This document shows, one piece after another, positions 54,060 through 64,000 of a DNA stretch of 64,000 bases. Positions within the stretch are counted from its first letter, which is position 1, and every line of letters begins with the position of its first letter. Origin of the DNA: Lepidodermella squamata. Its lineage: Eukaryota; Gastrotricha. The stretch covers positions 1,178,001 to 1,242,000 of the forward strand of contig JBLDXI010000015.1 of NCBI GenBank assembly GCA_047495785.1, in the 5' to 3' direction. The notes under the pieces were generated by a model, which saw only the letters and a program-made list of their open reading frames with translations, was not told the DNA's origin and searched no databases. Position numbers and translations under genes: made by a program.

Positions 54060-55665
54060 CTAAAACGGCCAAGTAATCAGCTCGAAACCAAAGTTTCTAC
54101 CGATGCGATTGAAATGGTCAAATCGGCACTCGTGTTTCATTGATTTGTCAGTCACGCTTTTGAACCTGACTTCACCGCCGTAGCCATGGTTGATAGGCCG
54201 CATAGTATCCAATTTCGACGGCCTGAAGGTACAGCCAGAACATAGGTACCGATATGTTGGCTTCAAACTGTGGAAGGAAGCCAGCTCGCTGTAACTACTG
54301 CGCGAAATCACAAGTTCATCCATGCGTGTAAGAGTGTAGAAATCCAGGAAAGTTTTTGCGTGGAAAATCCACGCTGCTTCTTTTTCGATCGGTGGGTTTT
54401 CTATATCGCAATGACGCGGCTGTAGCTGAGGGCAAATGTCAGAGCTTGTGATCACTTCGAAGTCAAAATGAGTAGTACCATTGACCTTCCGATTGAGCGC
54501 TTCAATGAAAGATGCCCTAGTTTCATTCGCAAGTTTATCGCTTGTTAGAAAAATGAGAAATTTAGCCTTCTTCCCTTTCGATGCAACAGACATTTGATCC
54601 GCAATTTGATTGGCTACCTGCTCGGCAAAACAAGTGACTTCGCTTGGCCTGTTGAAGAACTTGCCGGGATCTCCTAGGCGAACATGAACGCCAATTTTAA
54701 ACGCACGATCCCACTCAGATAGGCCGCCGCTACGGTTGACAAGGCATCGGACGAATAAATCCTGTAATTTCTTCGAAGGCCGGGAAAGAAGAATTCGCAA
54801 AGCAGCCGAAATCATTACAGATCCGTCCATATATTGTTCTCCAACGCCCAAAATCGGCTCCATGAGCGATTTGAAGAGCCCATTGAATTCCGGATTGCTG
54901 AGCAGGCCTTCGATAGGTGTGAAGGAGTTGGTAAGAAATGCAGCATACTTAAATGTTGAGAAACGAGCGCTAAATTGCGGCAATTTGGTTAGTTTGTACA
55001 GCTTGTGTTCTCTCCAGTCGTGCATATATACAAAATGGCGGGCTTTTTTCCTCTCAAGCTTTGATAAAACAGTCTCGACACGGCGTTGATCTATGGCTTC
55101 GAATGGGAAGTAATCGTTGATCACATGATATTTCGTCCAGTTGACGTAGTAAAGCCGGTTGAGAGCCATGGCAACGTAAAACGTCCCAACTAGCCCGCGA
55201 ACGCGGTCTCCGAATCCACCACATAAGTCGGTCCCGACACATCGAAAGGCAAGCACCTGTTTCGTAAAAAAACGACGATACTTATTTTTGACGCATAATA
55301 ATTGCTAGTGTCATGGAAACCTCTAATTTAGTACCATTGCTGTGATTGAGCTTATGCCGAATTGGTGAAAGGTAGAATTTCTCGATGGCCGCTTTCACCT
55401 TCTCAGCTTGTTCGTTCCTCTTGTGAAGCTCGCGCCTGTAATCAAGAAAAGTTGATGACTTGCTGAATCCATCTGAAGAATTCTTCAGAATCGCGTCGAT
55501 CATCGATGAAAAATTGTGAGATTCTTGAATCACCGATTGATTTTGGCGAAGTGTAGCCCATTCGAGATGAGGTCGATAGCTTGGAAATAGTAGGGCAATG
55601 CTGCAAATGGTTAGTACGCCAGCGATGGTAATTAAAAGCCTAAAGCTTTTCGAATTCTTATTCAT
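54060..55665 (-). CDS. Fucosyltransferase-like type II membrane glycosyltransferase (C)
   Basis: About 513 residues, minus strand, exons 55665-55321 and 55256-54060, with a 64-bp intron (donor GTTTCC) in the family position. Short cytosolic start, TM segment (about residues 9-28), stem with NEQAEKVKAAIEKFYLSP, then GGFGDRVRGLVGTFYVAMA, IGVHVRLGD (closest of the three to the HxRxxD form of motif I), AKFLIFLTSDK and DELVISRSSYSELAS. In the last motif the Gly residues of gene A are Ser, so loop geometry may differ. Catalytic competence is plausible in all three. It ends ELITWPF, nearly as gene A (ELITWPR), so A and C are closer to each other than to B. Confidence 0.76.
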
Positions 55666-56027
55666 GTTAAAAGAACCTCAAGAACCTATGAGAACGATAT
55701 AAAGACAACATGAAAACGTAGAAATCACACTAGCAATCGCGTGCTTAAAATACCGTTTTTCATTCATAGATGTTCTCTCATGCTTGAAAAACAAGAGCGA
55801 CCATTACATTTAAACCAGTTCATTTAATCAAATTTATTTTTGCTACCAAATTCTTGAATCCAAACTTAATGGCAATTTTCAAAATCATTTTCATTTTGGT
55901 GCAATTCACAAAGTCTATATATTTCATAGCCAATAATGATATATTGAATTAACAGTGATCCAATCACAAAAAAATTGTCAGGATGCAGATAAGAATAACG
56001 GCAAAATCCCGGCCCTATCAGAGACTA
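55666..56027. other. Spacer between glycosyltransferase C and receptor copy 3
   Basis: Promoter side of gene C and 3' flank of the receptor; AT-rich, nothing else recognised. Confidence 0.4.
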
Positions 56028-58517
56028 TCATTGTACTTCAGGCTCATTAGATAATCTAGGGGACTGCGCGCCTCGAGAAATTCTGAGCGAAATATGTGAC
56101 GGCGCTATCGACAGTTTCGGCCCTTGTTTCAGCGAGGCCAGTTTATCAATGAGAGGCAGGGCTGAATTAGCGACAACGATTGTTAAAGAAGCCGCAGAGG
56201 CGACCAGCATCATGTGAAGAGGATTAAGTGTTAGTATGATCAAAACGGCTGCTAACAGAATCAAAAACACAAGGTATACACTGGAACCGGTTTTCTTCAG
56301 CTCGGGAGTTATGGCTCGACTTTTCACGGCATGAGCGTAGTAGCCTTGAAGGGCTGCGTACAACAACGCGAAAACTTGTTCAGCCCCGATTGCAGCTCCG
56401 ATTGCCAAAGTTGTCTCACTGCTCTTGGATTGGCAAGTCAAGACGTACGGTTTGTAGTAGATACTAGGATCCTCCGCATCCACGTAAGGACTAAGCTGGA
56501 CAGTGTAAGCTTCAAATGGCGAAGCAGAGAGGAACGCCACGAGCAATCCAATAACCGAACAGAAATAAGCCGTTATGAAAAAAGCAACCCTAGACCTGCT
56601 CCACTGATTCATCGTCCTACTTCTGGTGAAAATGCCAGGAGAGAACTTTCGTCGAAGCTTCGCGATGATGGAAAATGTTACCAGAGAGAAACCGAGAATA
56701 AGAAGAGCTGAAAATGTACTGCAGTGGTTACTTATCAAATCATATCGCGAAAGATCCCAAGGCAGGGCGAAAACCTGAGCAGCTAGTATGATGTTGCCCT
56801 TAATCAATACCAAATCAAACCAAGTAAATTTCGATTCAGATCCTAGTGATAATTTTGTTTTCATCAGACAAACCACGGCTATTGTAGTTAACAAGACAAT
56901 CTCAAGCACTCCAAATGCCGTCAGAACTCCGATTGCGACTGTAGATAGAAGAGGAACCTCCACTGGAATGTATTTAATGCTATCTTTTGGAGGCAGCCCA
57001 TCCTTCGTCCTCCACCGCAGCTTGCCTGGGAAAAGGTCCAATGGTGGGTTATGGCTAATTTTGAAGGTACCAGCCAACGACAGATCTTCCCTTCCATTTT
57101 TCACATCAACCTGCACCACCTTGAAGACACTGTGGCCTTTTGAATTGAACTTGGTCTTCTCGTCGAATTGAAACTCGCCTATTTGAGCATAGACCTTCGG
57201 CATGGTAAACAGAGCTTCTTTGATGACGTCACTAGCAGATATTTTCCTGTCTAGTGTCGTTAGCTCCGACAGGGAGATGTTTCCTGTAGCAACAATTTAA
57301 AGACAACTTTCTAAGCCGGATAGAGAAAGCTTACTTGATTTAGCTACAGCAACTGTGGCATTGACTAAGAATCCGGTGAACAAAGCCAAATCGTAGATGT
57401 TTGATCCCAAAAGGTTTATTCCAAGAATTGCAGGTTCGGGTCTGAAAATCCTAGATGCAACATCATTCACGACTTCAGGCTTTGACAACCCAAAGGAATC
57501 GCGAAAGTCGTTGAAAGAACTCGAAAGACCACCTGTTATAATTGACCTCATCACTTCAGCGATATTTTCTCTTGTACACCACGATCTGACGTAGGCCGGA
57601 ATTTCAGCACCAGGGTTAGGTCGAGACCAGCCGGGAAATAACAGGACGTAATTAGGGCCATAGAAACCGAATCTGTAAAGCCAGCATACCATACTGAGCG
57701 CTGAATCCCCTCCAACGTAGATTATCCTTGGATTGTAACGAGCCATTTCTGTGAAGGTATCAATCATCTCCCTTTCACTCGTTGTTTTGTACTGGACCTT
57801 GCCATACCATGTAACCGTGATGTTGCGTTGTTCGATTTGATTGATCGCGTAACGCTCGATGCGGTTCCAAAACGGGTCGATTTCGCTTATCATCGCAATC
57901 TTCCGCCAGCCGATCTTTTCGACGGCGTTTATCAAGGTAAGAACTGGTATTTCAGATGGCTCAGCTAGCCCGAAGAAATTCGGGTATTTTGGCCTGTCGA
58001 GGAATAACTCGATGGATTGTTGGATCAAGTTGAGGGCAACCCAGTCATATTGCTTTACAATCTGCGCGAGAAATCGCTGTCCTTGAGGTGCACACAAATT
58101 TCCTATTAGTAACGGTAGGGTATAAACGCCTTGCTTGCCGTTTGAATCAACTCGTTGAATGAACTTCCTTACAGTAACATCATCGGAGCATGTGTCATCG
58201 AAGGCCTCGATAACGAGTTCGTAGCCATCCAGCCAGTTAAACGTGCTCCTCAAACGGTCTAGAACCATCTCGATAGGCTTTGTCGTTACCGGACCGTTCG
58301 TACTGTAGCTTAGCAAAGCTACGACTGAAATGATTTCTTTCCTAGTCGGATCTTTACTGAAATTTCGCGAGATGATGAAATCTGGCATTGGGCTGGTTAG
58401 GGTAACGTTTTTCCCAGCATCGCTCCTTGAGTGTATGTCTTCGAATGTTGTAGACTGGGCCAAACTAACACAGGCCAGGTTAGCTGCAATTGCAATTAAA
58501 AGGTATAAAAAGAGCAT
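56028..58517 (-). CDS. GABA-B-like class C GPCR (copy 3)
   Basis: About 812 residues, minus strand, exons 58517-57335 and 57283-56028, with a 51-bp intron (donor GTAAGC, acceptor GCTACAG) in the family position. Signal peptide (MLFLYLLIAIAANLACVSLA), Venus flytrap domain with VGGDSALSMVCWLYRFGFYG, the GKLRWRTKDGLPPKD linker and seven TM helices. It is clearly the same subfamily as copies 1 and 2 but more diverged, and it is inverted relative to them. The tail is short and ends SPRLSNEPEVQ. No disruption is seen, so all three are likely expressed. Ligand unknown. Confidence 0.83.
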
Positions 58518-59218
58518 GATGAATCTGAGACGTAATAAAAAATAAAGAACCTAGACTCTCTCTGATGTAGGTGAGACGTGACTTCGAGGGCGATGCCACT
58601 TACAATATTGAATTTCACCATTAATTATGAGCCGCAAAATGGTCTGTCTGTGAAATTGTGTTAATGGACTTTACTCTTCCGCAATACGCTTCAAAAACTT
58701 GCGGTGCAACTAAAAAGCATCCGAAATTAACATTTCCTGCTGTCATCCTGAGCCGCAGACACTTCTCAGTTGTCTCACAATTAAGCGCCAACATTTATTT
58801 TCGATTTCCCATTCGTAAGATGAGCTCTCTCCTCCGCAGTTAATAAAGTGAAAAATATTGATAGCGGAAAGCGGAAAAATAATTTTTTCAACCATACATT
58901 TTTCGATTATTCAAAAGCTGATTTGCTTATGCACACCTCGGCAAAATAAAACAACTCAACCTCGAAGCTAAGTCTGTAGCCATTTCCGTCAAGATATTCC
59001 GAAACCCTTGTTAACATTTGGGAGGATTGAAATTTAACTATGCAACATGCATTAGATTTATGGTCCAAAAATAAAGATTTCACAAGATATCATAATATGT
59101 TTTACACAGCAAAGCAGGATTGACAATAGCCGGTGCAATGGTTATGATGACATTTCATTCCCGAATCTGACTTATTGCACAATTTATGAGGGATGAGAAT
59201 CACCTTCAATGAAGCTTC
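58518..59218. other. Spacer between receptors
   Basis: Promoter side of copy 3 and 3' flank of the next minus-strand receptor. No gene, RNA or repeat recognised. Confidence 0.45.
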
Positions 59219-61659
59219 CTAATTGGCATCATTCCCCGAAATTGAACCATGTATTTCCCGCGCGAATGCAATACAGCTGGAAAGAGCCGAAATTCCCAGC
59301 GCAACAAAAGAATAAGTTATTGCCTCAGCTGTAGGTTGCCGCACAATCTGGCCAACCAGAATGCCAAAAACTATCAGAGTAGCCATATTAACCTGTCCGA
59401 TTGAAAATAGCTTCATCTGTCGAACCTTCTCAGCATAGGCCAAGTCTCGCTTCCCGGCTCTCGATCTCACGGCCACAACGCATGTCATGACTGCAATCGC
59501 GTTTAGAGCGCCTAAGCAAGGCAGCCAAGCGAAACTATATTCTGAGAAGCAAATCTCAGCTTGCTTATCGAAATAAGCATCTCGCTCGTAATTATAAACC
59601 GCACCGCCCGTCAAGCTTACTATTTTCGGAAACGGCTCGTCACTTCCAAGCCAAACCACGATTATTAATAGATTTGCAAGAAGATAGGCGACGGAAGCTT
59701 TTAGATGGCTTCCACGCTTATCGCTGCCAGCTTTTTTGTCCGGAGGCTCTATGGCTACTGATTTTAGGTCGACGGAAGGAGTGTCTGCTGTCAGGGAAAT
59801 GCGGGGCGCTAGGACTGACTTCTTTCTAGTCGCTGTTGAGTGTGAAAAATGTGCGCTGCTCCCTCGATGATTCGAATTATAAGCCTTTTGCGGAATCTCA
59901 GATTGCAATTCCAAGATTTTGAAGAGAAAAGCTGCGTTCAGACATGCGAGAGCCAACGCAGTTGAAAGTACGCGCAAAACACAGATTTGCGAGCCATCCT
60001 CAACAAACGTGACTGACGCGAAGTTGCAAAGCAGACAGCCGACGAAAAACACAAATTTGAACATCTTTTGGACAGAATTTTTCTCCTTGGATAACAGGAA
60101 CGCTAACATCAACAGCTCTCCTACACTGATGACCCCAGCCAAGCTGTCTGCTAAGATTTCGACCCACTTAGGGGGTATGCTCATTTCTCGCATTACTGGC
60201 GGCATATCAATCGGAGGTTTCCCGCTCATCCAAACCGGTGCATTGAGTTCCTCGATCTTGTAACCGCTTATATCCGCGGCGACTTTGCTTGCATTTCTCA
60301 CGACGCTGTGAGTCATTTTCATGAAGCTCGAGGGGGTCCATTGAAAAACTGCTTGAAGTTCGACTTCAACCTCAACAGCAGGGGAGTACTCGGCATAACC
60401 GGCATGCAGGGTTTTGAAGCTCAGTCTTGATAAACTTGAATTAATCGCAAGGCTCACGGCCTCAGGATTCACTTTATAGTCTCCAAGCGTTGAATTTCGA
60501 GACCTCAAGTTAGCCTCAGCTGCATCGAGGCCTAGAAGAGCAACTAATGCAGCATCGTGGCACAAATGACGGGTCATTTCTGTTTTGTAGTCAGCCTTAG
60601 TCCGTTTTGATAGCATCTGCTCGAACTGGGGCATGTCATAGCCTAGACTTGTCGGGCCCATATTCAAGAGATTCGTGAAAATCGCCCCGACGTAAAACAT
60701 TTGCTTAAACTGCTCGATCAATATCTCACGGGTGCAGCCTGGCGGTAGCTTCGGCAGTCTCGCTGTCGGGTCGAAAAGGGTCGTCGTCTGAGGAATGAAA
60801 ACGTAACGACTACCCGTGATTCCTAAATTGTACGCGGTACATGCGAAAAGTATAACCGGAGGAACGGTGGAGAATTCGAGAAAAATAACTCGTAAATCGC
60901 TTGATTTGAATGATTGAATAGCGAGAGCGTCCACATCGACTACTAACCCGAACCACGGGACGGCTATTCCATTTTTCACCAAGACGTCTTGCATAGCTAC
61001 AGCGCCAGCGACGTCTCGAGGGTTTGTTGTACCTGAGATGATGGCTACGTTATTCCATTTGCCGACGAATTTAGCGAACATGAGACGAGAATAGACGACG
61101 AGTTCTCCCGGGATTTTGATGTGGTATAGGTTCGGAAACATAACCCGGTTTGCGGTCATTATCGGAGCTGCACAGCCAAGGGCAACTGAGACTGTTCCAA
61201 TGTGGTGGAGGGTTGATGCTAGTCTTTGACAGCCGCCTAAAACTGACGTTAAAAACTATTTTGCAATCAAAATTAAGGGAAATAACCTGAGAAATATGGC
61301 CCGATGGTAACTGGGAGAATGGTGGATGGATTTGAGTCCCTAACAAACTGAACTGTTGAGGTGACGGAATTCCCAGAGTTAGCTGACTCGTCTTTGTAAA
61401 CAACTTGGATTTTGTAGCCAGGGATGAAGTCCGGTCGTGAGTTGGCGACGTCAATCGCAACTTCCATAGCTGCTTTGCAGACATCAGGATCGCGGGGATC
61501 GTTACCTGTTATCGTAATCAGTGATTGTATGGTGAGGTTTGTTCGCTTAGTTGGATGAACGGCTCCTGGCGGTACGGCGTCAGTCCAGTTTAGCTGGCCT
61601 GTGGTGTAAGAGATCCAGCTAAGAGTGCAAACCGCCGTCAGAAGTATGTCTTTCATCAT
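59219..61659 (-). CDS. GABA-B-like class C GPCR, divergent (copy 4)
   Basis: About 796 residues, minus strand, exons 61659-61287 and 61236-59219, with a 50-bp intron. Its intron lies early in the flytrap domain (after PYFS), not at the site used by copies 1-3, so it belongs to a separate branch. Signal peptide MMKDILLTAVCTLSWISYTT, then flytrap features GCQRLASTLHHIGTVS and FPNLYHIKIPGE, which align with the corresponding GABA-B receptor region. The linker has VWMSGKPPIDMP, comparable to the pre-TM1 W..GxPP element of GABA-B receptors. Seven TM helices follow, with an unusually long second intracellular loop of about 65 residues rich in Ser, Lys and Arg (between SEIPQKA and SHLKASVA) that could carry phosphorylation sites. 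There is no long coiled-coil tail. Ligand unknown. Confidence 0.8.
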
Positions 61660-62526
61660 CAGAGCTCTAATATTTAAAGTAAAAGTGTGATGATTGTCGT
61701 GGAGAGACAGAGGGGGATTTTCATCTTTTTAAAATATTAGTTTGCCTGAAAGATTAATTAACAATAAGGCCCCCCAAAATACAGGGGCAAGTGCACAGGT
61801 GATGTAATCAATTTGATGAGTTGCTCCAGTCTGCGCTATTAAGCTTGATTATGAGCCATAACGGACCAAAAACCGTCTGGCGATATGATTTCACTAGTCT
61901 AGTTTGCGTTATAGATTTTTCATGTGAGTTATCATGCTAATGGAAACCTTGATTTTGCGGATGGGCTTCAACAGTGCGGCTAACTAGTTATTGATGAGAA
62001 ATATTTGCTAGATTAAAGCACGAGACTTTCCTGCTACGCCCGCGAACCAAATGTTAATATGCGAAACGTAGATAACAGTTCAGGATTCAGGCATTCAAGA
62101 GTTTCAGGCAGTGTTATGAGAATTTTACGCAATAAAAAGGGACTCGCACAGAGTGAGCCCAATAGGAACCTACCCTTCAGATGATAGGATGAACTCGAAA
62201 AAGTAAATGGGTCAAAGAAATGTTAAGCCTGCTCGGATCTCTCACATGTCTTGCGTGGTCAACTAAACCATATTGAAGCCAATTAGGCACGTAAACGTTT
62301 GTCATCTGATCGTGAAGAAAATGCATATCTCAAATAACTCATTACGTTAATGAGTGAAAATCATAGAGCTTTAAGATCATAGGGCTTTTAGATAAAGATC
62401 AACCTGACCAACCCGGAAAAGGTCATCAGCATAAAAGATGATTCAACATTTAGCACTACAAGAGTGTTTATCAGTTGAAATCTGAAATTATAATGTTAAA
62501 ACATTATATTTCTTGTGACGTTAATT
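61660..62526. other. Spacer upstream of receptor copy 4
   Basis: Promoter side of the receptor; no gene recognised. Confidence 0.45.
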
Positions 62527-63058
62527 TTTATCTCATTCTCTCTCTCATTCTCATTTTTATTGCAAATTGTTTTTCAACAGTTAGCAAATAGTTAAGTTTA
62601 GTTTAGCAGAAAGTTGTTTCTTGGCGCCTCACCACAGAAGTCACGTAGTTTACCAATGAAGGCGAATTAAATTTTATATGTTTGCAAAAAGCACTGTGAG
62701 AGTTGTTAACCACGCAAGACGGCAGACGGTTCCACGCAGTACGCACGCGCCTGGAAAAGCTAAATTTATAGTTCAGGTTATTTCTAACCGCTTTCATCGT
62801 CACAGAATGAGGAGGAAGGCGAGAGTTTCGGGAGATTATAAAAAAGTCAGAGAAATTTATATCAATACAACCCTGATACATTTTATGCATTAGAATGAGG
62901 TCATGTTGGAAGCGGCGAACCTCTAGCGTCGTTAAGCCCAATTTCTGTAGACGTTCCTCATAAGATGCACCCTCGACCGTTTCGTGATACGAGCTTCGAT
63001 AGAGTAGTCTTTTTGTGAACCGCTTTTGTACCGATTTTTGTACCGATATCGTCCGGCA
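62527..63058 (-). mobile_element. 3' end of a non-LTR retrotransposon (LINE)
   Basis: On the minus strand an open frame from 63058 to the stop at 62603 (about 151 codons) encodes the C-terminus of a CR1/Jockey-type reverse transcriptase: VQKRFTKRLLYR, YEERLQKLGLTTLEVRR, KMYQG and FSFRRVRTAWNRLPS-like blocks, the usual post-RT tail. A stop (TGA at 63061-63059) and loss of homology mark the 5' truncation. Just 3' of the frame is an AATAAA and a short AATGAG/GAGAGA simple repeat (about 62530-62565), the kind of tail these elements carry. It is a dead, 5'-truncated copy; the remaining frame is intact, so insertion may be fairly recent. Confidence 0.82.
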
Positions 63059-63061
63059 TCA

Positions 63062-63610
63062 CTGGAATAACAGTCAGATATGTCGATTGGTACAGTTTGC
63101 TAATCAGTTGAACCGAATCACTTGTTACAAACAAGGAAACAGGAAAATTTCACCATTATCGAAGACATAATGTCCTTAGTTAACAAATTTTACACGTTTT
63201 ATTGTTCTGGCGCATTAATTATAGGAATAATATTCTTCATGCTTTATCGTTAATCAGTCTCTGAAAACGTTTTGAAATTTTTTCCCAATATTGTTGGTTC
63301 CTTTGATCAATATCGATGGATGACAATCATTCGCAAAACCCAGACTTTACCAATCGATAGCTATCGCTATTTCAAGAAGTTCGATGGCTGATGTCCGACA
63401 AGAAGACTATTTGCGGATCGATTACTAGAGCAATCACGGCGTGTAGGCGTCGCTCATGCTTGAATATTTTATGTACATTGTTTCGTATCGGAAAAACCAA
63501 GATGCTGCGCGCTCAAAAAAACCCTGACAAGACAATGATGGGCGATAGGATCTACTAGAAAGTCGATCGCCGTTCACGTTGGGAAAAGCGTAACAAGAGC
63601 CCGAAGTTAA
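63062..63610. other. Spacer upstream of SGNH copy 3
   Basis: No gene recognised; it should hold the promoter of the plus-strand hydrolase that begins at 63611. Confidence 0.45.
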
Positions 63611-64000
63611 ATGCAGCTTACCAGCGGATTCAAGATTGTGCTATCTTTCGCCGTCATCATTTACGCGACAACAACATGGCTAATTTATTGTTATCTGGGC
63701 GATCGCTCATTCATCCCTTGGAAAGTCACAACAACCAGGGATTCATGTCAGCTTTCCCAATCAGAAAGTTTCGATAAGGCTACATTGTCATTCCTCCACC
63801 ACGTTGAAACTCATCCTTACAGCTCAATCTATAAGCCTTTCTACGATCGTGGCATCGCTAATTTTGGCGACCAGACGAAACTTCAGCAGGGTCTGTTACG
63901 ACTATTCCGTTCAGCAAGTTCTGTGTTGACTGCAAATTCGAAGGGAAGGCTATTCAAAGTAGCCATCCTCGGTGGCTCAACGTCTGTTCCACGTGCTGTA
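63611..64000 (+). CDS. Membrane-anchored SGNH/GDSL-like hydrolase (copy 3), 3' end outside window
   Basis: The first 130 codons of a third paralogue of the genes at 25008 and 26909, on the plus strand and cut by the window edge. The frame is open from the ATG at 63611 to the last base. A hydrophobic segment (about residues 7-26) gives a type II anchor. HPYSSIYKPFYDRGIANFG and the QTKLQQGLLRL stretch match the family, and VAILGGSTSVPRA carries the nucleophile block at the very end. The GG, ND and DxxH blocks are expected beyond the edge. By analogy an intron should follow within a few bases. It lies about 35 kb from the other two copies and in the opposite orientation. Confidence 0.78.
   Translation, partial: MQLTSGFKIVLSFAVIIYATTTWLIYCYLGDRSFIPWKVTTTRDSCQLSQSESFDKATLSFLHHVETHPYSSIYKPFYDRGIANFGDQTKLQQGLLRLFRSASSVLTANSKGRLFKVAILGGSTSVPRAV

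Noticed and set aside
1-64000. tRNA genes, rRNA genes and CRISPR arrays
   Set aside because: I looked for tRNA A/B-box pairs, rRNA-like blocks and regularly spaced short repeats and found none that I can support. The regular repeats present are protein-coding.

Overview
The window is nuclear DNA of a small-genome invertebrate animal. Its genes have short introns (mostly 47-70 bp) with GT donors and pyrimidine-rich TTTCAG-like acceptors, TATA-type promoters, and AATAAA signals only a few bases after several stop codons. A FoxL2-type forkhead gene, rhodopsin-like and GABA-B-like receptors and a non-LTR retrotransposon tail all point to a metazoan. The intron style and compactness would suit an ecdysozoan such as a tardigrade or nematode, but I cannot place the species from sequence alone.

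Layout. 1-7.2 kb: two class A-like GPCRs (the first cut by the window edge) and a tandem pair of a second 7TM family, one of which carries a 1-base frameshift. 7.2-15.9 kb: gene-poor DNA holding a nest of foldback/MITE-like inverted repeats, a strong candidate core promoter (10.89 kb) and a candidate non-coding exon (13.9 kb), probably belonging to the FoxL2 gene at 15.9-18.1 kb. 20.0-21.5 kb: a third GPCR of the first family. 21.7-25.0 kb: two ankyrin-repeat paralogues. 25.0-28.7 kb: two minus-strand, membrane-anchored SGNH/GDSL-like hydrolases; the 5' end of a third lies at the right edge (63.6-64.0 kb). 30.6-31.2 kb: a small cysteine-rich type II membrane protein. 33.3-34.4 kb: a phytanoyl-CoA dioxygenase-family enzyme.

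35-61.7 kb is an amplified cluster. It contains three secreted low-complexity S/Q/G/K-rich proteins, three fucosyltransferase-like type II membrane enzymes plus two decayed fragments, a secreted ankyrin-repeat protein, and four GABA-B-like class C receptors plus one decayed C-terminus. The order glycosyltransferase - repeat protein - receptor recurs with remnants, which indicates segmental duplication followed by loss. A retrotransposon 3' fragment lies at 62.5-63.1 kb.

How the genes might work together (inference): secretory-pathway fucosyltransferase-like enzymes and SGNH esterase-like proteins could modify glycans on secreted material, for which the Ser-rich repeat proteins are obvious candidate substrates. 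The expanded receptor families look like chemosensory or neuromodulatory repertoires. The most unusual element is the repeat-protein family, whose three copies keep nearly identical promoters and signal peptides while their repeat number changes.
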